Part shown: positions 53,279 to 60,300 of the stretch, one piece after another
Position numbering within the stretch: position 1 is the first letter of the stretch
Layout of the letters: each line of letters opens with the position of its first letter
The notes under the pieces: generated by a model
Databases searched by the model: none
What the model saw: only the letters and a program-made list of their open reading frames with translations
What the model was told of the DNA's origin: nothing
Assembly: GCF_001039355.2 (NCBI RefSeq)
Contig: NW_019775431.1
Location: 303,278-367,277, forward strand
Source of the DNA: Lingula anatina
Taxonomy: Eukaryota; Brachiopoda; Lingulata; Lingulida; Lingulidae
DNA: 64,000 nt
Direction: 5' to 3'
Made by a program: the position numbers and the translations under genes

Positions 53279-55507
53279 TTGTTCCTGCAATATTAAAAAT
53301 GTATAAGTGGAACTGATTTTCTTTTACCCAAAAGAGTGCGATTTAGGATTTTTTCATTCAATTTTATGGCAATTTTAAATTTTATATAATTATTTGAATT
53401 AATTAGTGTTATAGTTTGCTATATTTTCCCAACTGAATGATGCTAAGAGTTATATGCCTGGTTAGAATAAAAAGCCAGCCTGAAACCAGCAATTTCAAGG
53501 GGGGGGGGGGAGTCTTTTTCTGAAAAAAAAAAAGATCTTTCATGTACCTATATCAAATTTTAACCTGAGCAAACCAACCTCCTGGCAAAAAAAAAAAAAA
53601 CAAAAAAAAAAAAAAAAAGGTTGTTACCCCCGAACCCCCCTTGCTACAGCACTGTATAGATTACCTTAAAACATGGAAGGTGGACTCTATATTAATCAAT
53701 AATTTACTATTAAATCTTCAACTTCTTACTAAGGGTGCAAAGCATTCACAATATAATGACTCCCTCACTATGGCTTTCAAAAAAAACTTCTTTTTTTGCT
53801 TTTGACATTCTGTTGTAACACTTTACGTGAAGCTTAACACTGAAGGTAGTGGGAGATAATAATTTACTAAATATGATAATTTTCTTACTATTTCTTATGT
53901 ACTGCCTTCATTTCTTGGCTAGATATCACAAACCTCTGTTCTGTTTAGTTATTTTTTTTCACTTGTTCATTTATTCAGAGTGCAGAAAATGTTGATGAAA
54001 AAGAATTGTTGAAATTTGTAAAGGTATGTGCTCGTTATTCACCCATCTCAGAAAAATGGAATAAGTCCATTACATGACTAGACGTGTAAAAGGAAGATTC
54101 CATTTCTTGAGAAAAGGGGTGCTATTGAGTTTGCAGCTTAAAAATTAATTTTGCTGTGTTTAGAAGTTTTTTGTGTTAGTATATTTGTTAAGCTTTTTAC
54201 ATAATTTTATGAATTTTCAAGATCTATTTTTTTATTATATTATTATTATTTTTTTTATTATTATTATTTTTTTTTTTTGAAAATCTTTTTTGAGATTCTT
54301 TGTGTGTTTTTTTGGGTGCTTTTAGACATTTAGAGAGTGTACATATATAGGAATTCAATTGTTTTATTAATAACTGAAAATAGAACTTTGGAATTTTTCG
54401 AATAAAAAAAAATATATTTTTTGAATAAATAGCATTTTAGACATCAGTCTATTGAAACTTCATGGGGAAAAAGCTTCCCATGCAGTCTGCATTGCCTGGC
54501 TTTAGTCACGCCCTTTGTTTGGACTAGTTTGTACTTTGGAACAATTTCTTTCATGAAAAAAACTCAATTATTGAAACAGTTTTGGTTGATAGCAATCTCA
54601 TTTAGCAGATATAATTTGTCAGATTTTGAAGAAGGTAGCAGTAGTGCACTGAGTTCTTACAGAAAGTTTTAAACACAGAAATGTATTTTATATAGAGAAA
54701 TGGGGGGGGGGGGATCATTGTGATGGTTCATTTTCTAACTTGTGTGATAATTATTTTAAGGCTTCTTATTCTGTTTGCATGTAGAAGTGCTGTCTAAAAT
54801 CTTAGTTTTGATTTTTAATTGCATGAGTGATGATTTAATGTTGTGATTCAATTTCAAGCTTAAAAAAAACAGTACTTAAGCTCTTTTTGAAGGAAGAATA
54901 ATTTAAAGTAGACAGAATGATTTTCATAGCTTATTGAAGTGAATTTTGTCATCATAAAACAGATGGGGGTGTACAGGTTAAGGACAGGGGGTGTCCTTGA
55001 CTTTCATTTAGGCAGAAGATGTACTTTTGCTTCAGCACCAGCATCTTTTCAAACAAGCACAAATGTATTTGTTTTATGCCTGAGCATTCGGTACAACTTA
55101 TAGTTCATGATATGCATAATTATAACAAATGATTGTTTTATCAATAACAAAAACTTTCTAAGATTTTACAAGAGAGTTTGAATTGCAATGTTGAAGATAA
55201 AACTGATTTAAGGATAATATGCAGTCAAAGAAATGCCCCTTTTGATAATTTTGATCAGTTTGAATGCATGATAAAAAAGTAATGTTGTATAATTGTTTTA
55301 TCTTATTTCGTGTTATACAATAATGCCATATGCAAAGTTTCTGCATTGTCTTATTTTATATATGTTATTATTTCATGCTATGATGTTACTTGACACATTT
55401 CACAGTTTTTGAGCCAAATTTGTAATAAGTTTGTTTGATTCTGTGTCATTTATTTCTCATTTTGTTGTTACTTACTGTGTTTCCCTTGATATTATTTATT
55501 TATTCAT

Positions 55508-55546
<39 letters not shown>

Positions 55547-57262
55547 TTTCAGAGTATGCATGCCATGGACGTGGGAACTATGATCCAGTTTCTTCCAACC
55601 ATCTTCAATCAACTTTTCCGTCTTCTTCCCCAGACGAGTAGTGAAGATGTGGCATTAAATGCTGTCAGGTAAATTCTTGTCTCTTTCTGATGTCTTTTAT
55701 TAACAGAACATTGATTTTACTGACAGAATGTTGTTTTTAGAAGCACAGATACTTGAGTTTTGTTTAAATTTATTCAGTTCTGTAATTGTGTACTTTGTAA
55801 TAATTAAAATGAGCAATGCACAGTAATAAAATATATAAATATTTTATAAATTTCTACACTAGGGTGTTAGTCCATGTGGTATCAGAGGTTAGTGAGGCAG
55901 GGAAAACTGATGCTTTACACTCCTATGTCAAAGTAAGTACTTTATGTATGTCCATACATTAAATGTGTATTAAAAGTAGTTTTGTCATGATAAAAAAGTA
56001 AGTTGTTTTGAAGAGATAAATGTCTTAGGGGCATGGAAAGATACTCATATAAAATGTGCGTGCAAACAATCTCAAAATATTTAATGATTATATTATAAAA
56101 AGATTCTGCACAATTTAAAAAATAAATGATTTCTGTTATTCATTTTGAAACACTTATACATGCTATGTAAATGCTGTGGTGACATTTTCATTTTTTTCCT
56201 CTCAGTATGTTTTCCAAACTGAGCCAACAGCAGGTAGTCTCAAGCAGGGCAAAACTGTCCACGAGGAACTAGCCAAACACTTGACCACAATGACCCGCCC
56301 AAACAACGCCGACCTAATGGTCATCAACAAACTGCTCAGGTTTGCCTGGTTCTTCTTTGAGATCCTCATTAAGAGCATGGCGCAGCATCTCATTAGCACA
56401 GGGAAAATCAGGGTGAGTATGTATATGAGTGTGTATGAGTGTGTAAGTGTGTGCTTGCATGCACATGTTAAAATATTGAAAATTGTGATAGTAACTGTTT
56501 ACTTAATTTGAACAGATAGTAACTGCTTACTTAATTTGAACAGATTCAGTAAAATTTGATTTTTTAAATAATAATGCACTGTTTATCTCAAGGCCCAAAG
56601 AAATGACCGTTTTCCATCGGACTACCAGTACAGAGTACAGAACCTGGTACAGTGTTTTGCGCCTCACATCACACAGAAGTTCAGAGACCAGCCTGTGGAG
56701 ACAAAACATGCCAACCAGGCCCTGGCTTGTTTTATTAAGGTAATTATAAAAGAACAGATATCAAAACAAAGGTTTTGATCCATCCAGTTATTTCAAAGTA
56801 AGATAACGATGGAGATGAAATTGACTCACTTATTGGATCGTACAGAAGATCACAATGTTTTGACCTTGTCACAAATAACAAGGCCCTGGCTTGTTTTAAA
56901 ATTAAGAACTTCTATATTATTTTACAGAAATGCCTCACCTTCATGGACCGAGGGGCAGTCTTTAAGCTGGTCAACATGTACATGGACAGCTTCAGCCCAG
57001 GTGACCCAAAGGTAAGGAGTGGACACTGGTCATCTGGATGGACTTTCTTGGTCTGAAAAAACTTGAAGGCATTCAGTTGAATCAGAGGAAAAGGAAGACC
57101 ATTTGGAACATGGATATATAGTAACCCATGATGGAGGACATTGAATTTAATTAATTATTAAAACAACATATTAATTGTAAATTCAGAATTAAAAAAAAAA
57201 ATTTTGAATGCTGTTTGTTCAAATATTTAAACATAAAGATACTGCTTGAGAACAGGCAAAAC

Positions 57263-57300
<38 letters not shown>

Positions 57301-60300
57301 TCATATTTACTGTACCCATTTTTTCTCCATATCAGACATTACTGGAGTACAAGTTTGAGTTTTTGAGGATCTTGTGCTGTCATGAACACTATGTCCCACT
57401 CAACCTGCCTATGATGAAGAAAGGCCATGTTAAAACATACAAAGGTAGGTTACCCATGGCTCAGCCAACACAAAACTGTTAGATGTCACAACTAACACAA
57501 TTGTCTTCAGTATTATGTCACAACTAAGACAATTGTCTTTGATACTGTGTATCATTTGAGACAATTATCTTTGATATTTTATCACAGCTGAGGCAGTTAA
57601 CCTTGATATTTTTTCACAACTGAGGCAATTATTTTTGAAACTTTGTATTTATAGCATGTCACAGCTGATAAAATGCCACTGTGGTGTCATTTCACATTTT
57701 AGGTACACCAACCGTCACATTTGTATTTTATGTATGCCATCTGTTGCAATTTTGCACAGTAGAATTTTGTAACTTCATGAATTTCAAGGACTGCTTTGAA
57801 TGATTTTGTTGCAGGTAACTGCAGGTATTAATATGTTATCTATCACTGTCCCACTTGACACAGTTTTGAAAGCAACTTTTTCCATCACAGTTTTACCAGA
57901 CACAAATTGCAATCAGCTCTTATACCAGGCACAAATTGCAATCAGCTCTTTTATGTCATATCAAGTATTAGTCAGTCAAGAGTAATCATTGATGTGTTCC
58001 TCAGTGCTTGTTAAGCCAGTGAATGATGTTCATTTCAGTAAAGACCACTTAAAAAAATATTCCTTATACACTATTCTTTCCTCCCTTTTGTTGTCTCACA
58101 GAGATCATGCAGCCCATCATTTTAAAAATGCCCTCTGCCACAACTGAAGCAGTTTCTCACTCTCCCTGTTTTTCTTGTTTGCTTCCTTGATGAGAGCTTA
58201 CCATTGAAACCATGCTTGATTTTTATTACAGTTTTGAAAATTGCTTGGCTTGGTTGGAAATTGTGATGCCATGATGTTGACTTTTATGCTTTTTTTATGG
58301 CATTGATTAAATGATTTTCCTTCTCTTCTTTGAATAATGGCAAGGATTTTACATTTTTGAAATAATTCTATCATAGAAAGCTATTACATTATTTATACTT
58401 TTGTAATCTTATTTGGGTGGTAGTTTCTTTCTTTGAAATGTGAAGACTACAGGGTTTTGCATGATAAATTATTCTTCTCAATAGAGCCATGTTGTTATAT
58501 GCTGTAGTTCAGAATGAACATGAAGACTGCATATTTACAATGTTTGTATATATACATCACAGAAACGAAGGAACTATTTGACTCTGTTGTAAAAAGTCTT
58601 TTTTGGATGGTCTCTTAGCTTTAGTAAAAGGCCAGATCGGTCTTTAAAAGGTGTTTGAGGTTAAATAAGTAATTTTTATCTTGGATAATTTGTTGAAAAT
58701 TGGCAGCTGTTAAACAAGGTGCAGTTCACTTGTAACATGATAATCAGATGAAAATATGTTCTATAGTATTAGACTATTTTTTTCACCAATTTTGTGTATG
58801 AAAATTTATGACCTTTCGTGTTGGGGAATTCATTTAGATTTGTAATTTGTGTATTGCAATTCAAACAGCGGCCAGAGAAAAGCTACTACCACATCCAGTA
58901 GTTCAAACTTCCATGCAAACATCTTCCTTTACCACGGCCAGCTCAAGAGGTAAACAGTTTCACCTATAGATGTCTCTGATGTAGGCTATGCTAGATATTG
59001 TATTATTATTATTATAGTCTTTTTTTTCACCAAGTTCGATGTTGTTTTAAGTCTGCCTGTATTAGTTCTTAGATGGTTGGTCTGTAATAGGGAATGAATA
59101 GATAATTGTCGTGGCTTGTCTTGCAAATGTCAGTGCTACCCTCTTTTTTTAATAAAATCACAATATAACATTAGTGCCCTAATAATAGGTGATTTACGTA
59201 TTTGTCCATATGCAGACGAAAGAACACCACAGTGTTTGTTGTTATGCTTGTTTTTAAAATTATTTTAGTTAAATTTAGTTACATTGTGGTTAGATAGATA
59301 ACTGAAATGGCATTATTATCAGGCGCAAAATAATAATAACAAATTATATGCAAATAGAAAAGGGTTGAATCCCTAATTCTGAAAAAAAGAAAACAGATTT
59401 TATTTTTTAGCTTGTTTGATAAATTTAGCAGTGGTTGTTGTATCAGCAGTTCCATTTGTTCTGTAAACCAGTGTTAAATTGTTGTTCAACAGCATGATCT
59501 GTGTAAATGATGGTCAGAGAACAGCAAATTATGAATTTCAACCTTAATTTGAAGGTTGCGTTACCTCCTATTAGGGAGGAATTCCAAACACAAGTGACTG
59601 TCAAGATTCCATATATATATATACATACACAACATCCAGATTCAAGTTTAATACATAGCTTTCAGAATCTTGCATGTTTAGAATTATCAGGGTTTAAGCA
59701 TGTTCAGGGACCTGTAATGGTAGGATAGTTGATTTATATGGAGCATGTTTGTATGTATGCTGATAATTTAAGTCTTTCTGATTGTATTACCTTACCTCCC
59801 TTATAACTAGAATGTTGTCTCTTGATTTGGGCTTTTTTCCCTCACAAGCTTAAATTTGCCCTTTGTCCCTTCCCAACATTTCATCTTTGTTGTTGTTGGT
59901 TTTTTTAATGGAAGACTTGATACATTATTTATTGTGAACATGATTGATTTTAGAAGTGCATTTTAGAAGAAAAGTATTCTTTTTTGCTTCATTATAAGGT
60001 GACATTTTGAATTTTCATATTGTAGACTTGATAGAAATAGCTTCCTAATTTTACTAACGTTGAACTAATTTTGCATGGAACCTCAGTTTCCACATGACAG
60101 TGAACAATCCTTTTAAGGGGATTGCTAGATTGGATTTGAAAATCATTGAGAGTTTGAAAGTAACCATTTTACAAAGTTTCATGCTGCCCGTTGGTCCTAG
60201 GTGGTCTTAGCCAGTATATAGGCTTTAGAGAAAGACTTATGTTTTGGGGCCATCAAGAACAGCCACAACCACAACAACCAGGGCAAAGTGGTAAGTCTCA

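Larger units (their letters stand above)
51950..53978 (+). other. DOCK intron 20, remainder
   Basis: AT-rich, no exon seen. It contains a poly-A plus TA run (52862-52929), a CA microsatellite (53231-53276) and a decayed family B element (53470-53655). Confidence 0.65.

Noticed and set aside
60229-60290. Possible extra DOCK exon ending at GTAAGT before the minisatellite
   Set aside because: The donor is good and the frame open, but the acceptor (ATATAGGCTTTAG) lacks a pyrimidine tract and the encoded Asn/His-rich peptide resembles nothing in the family.
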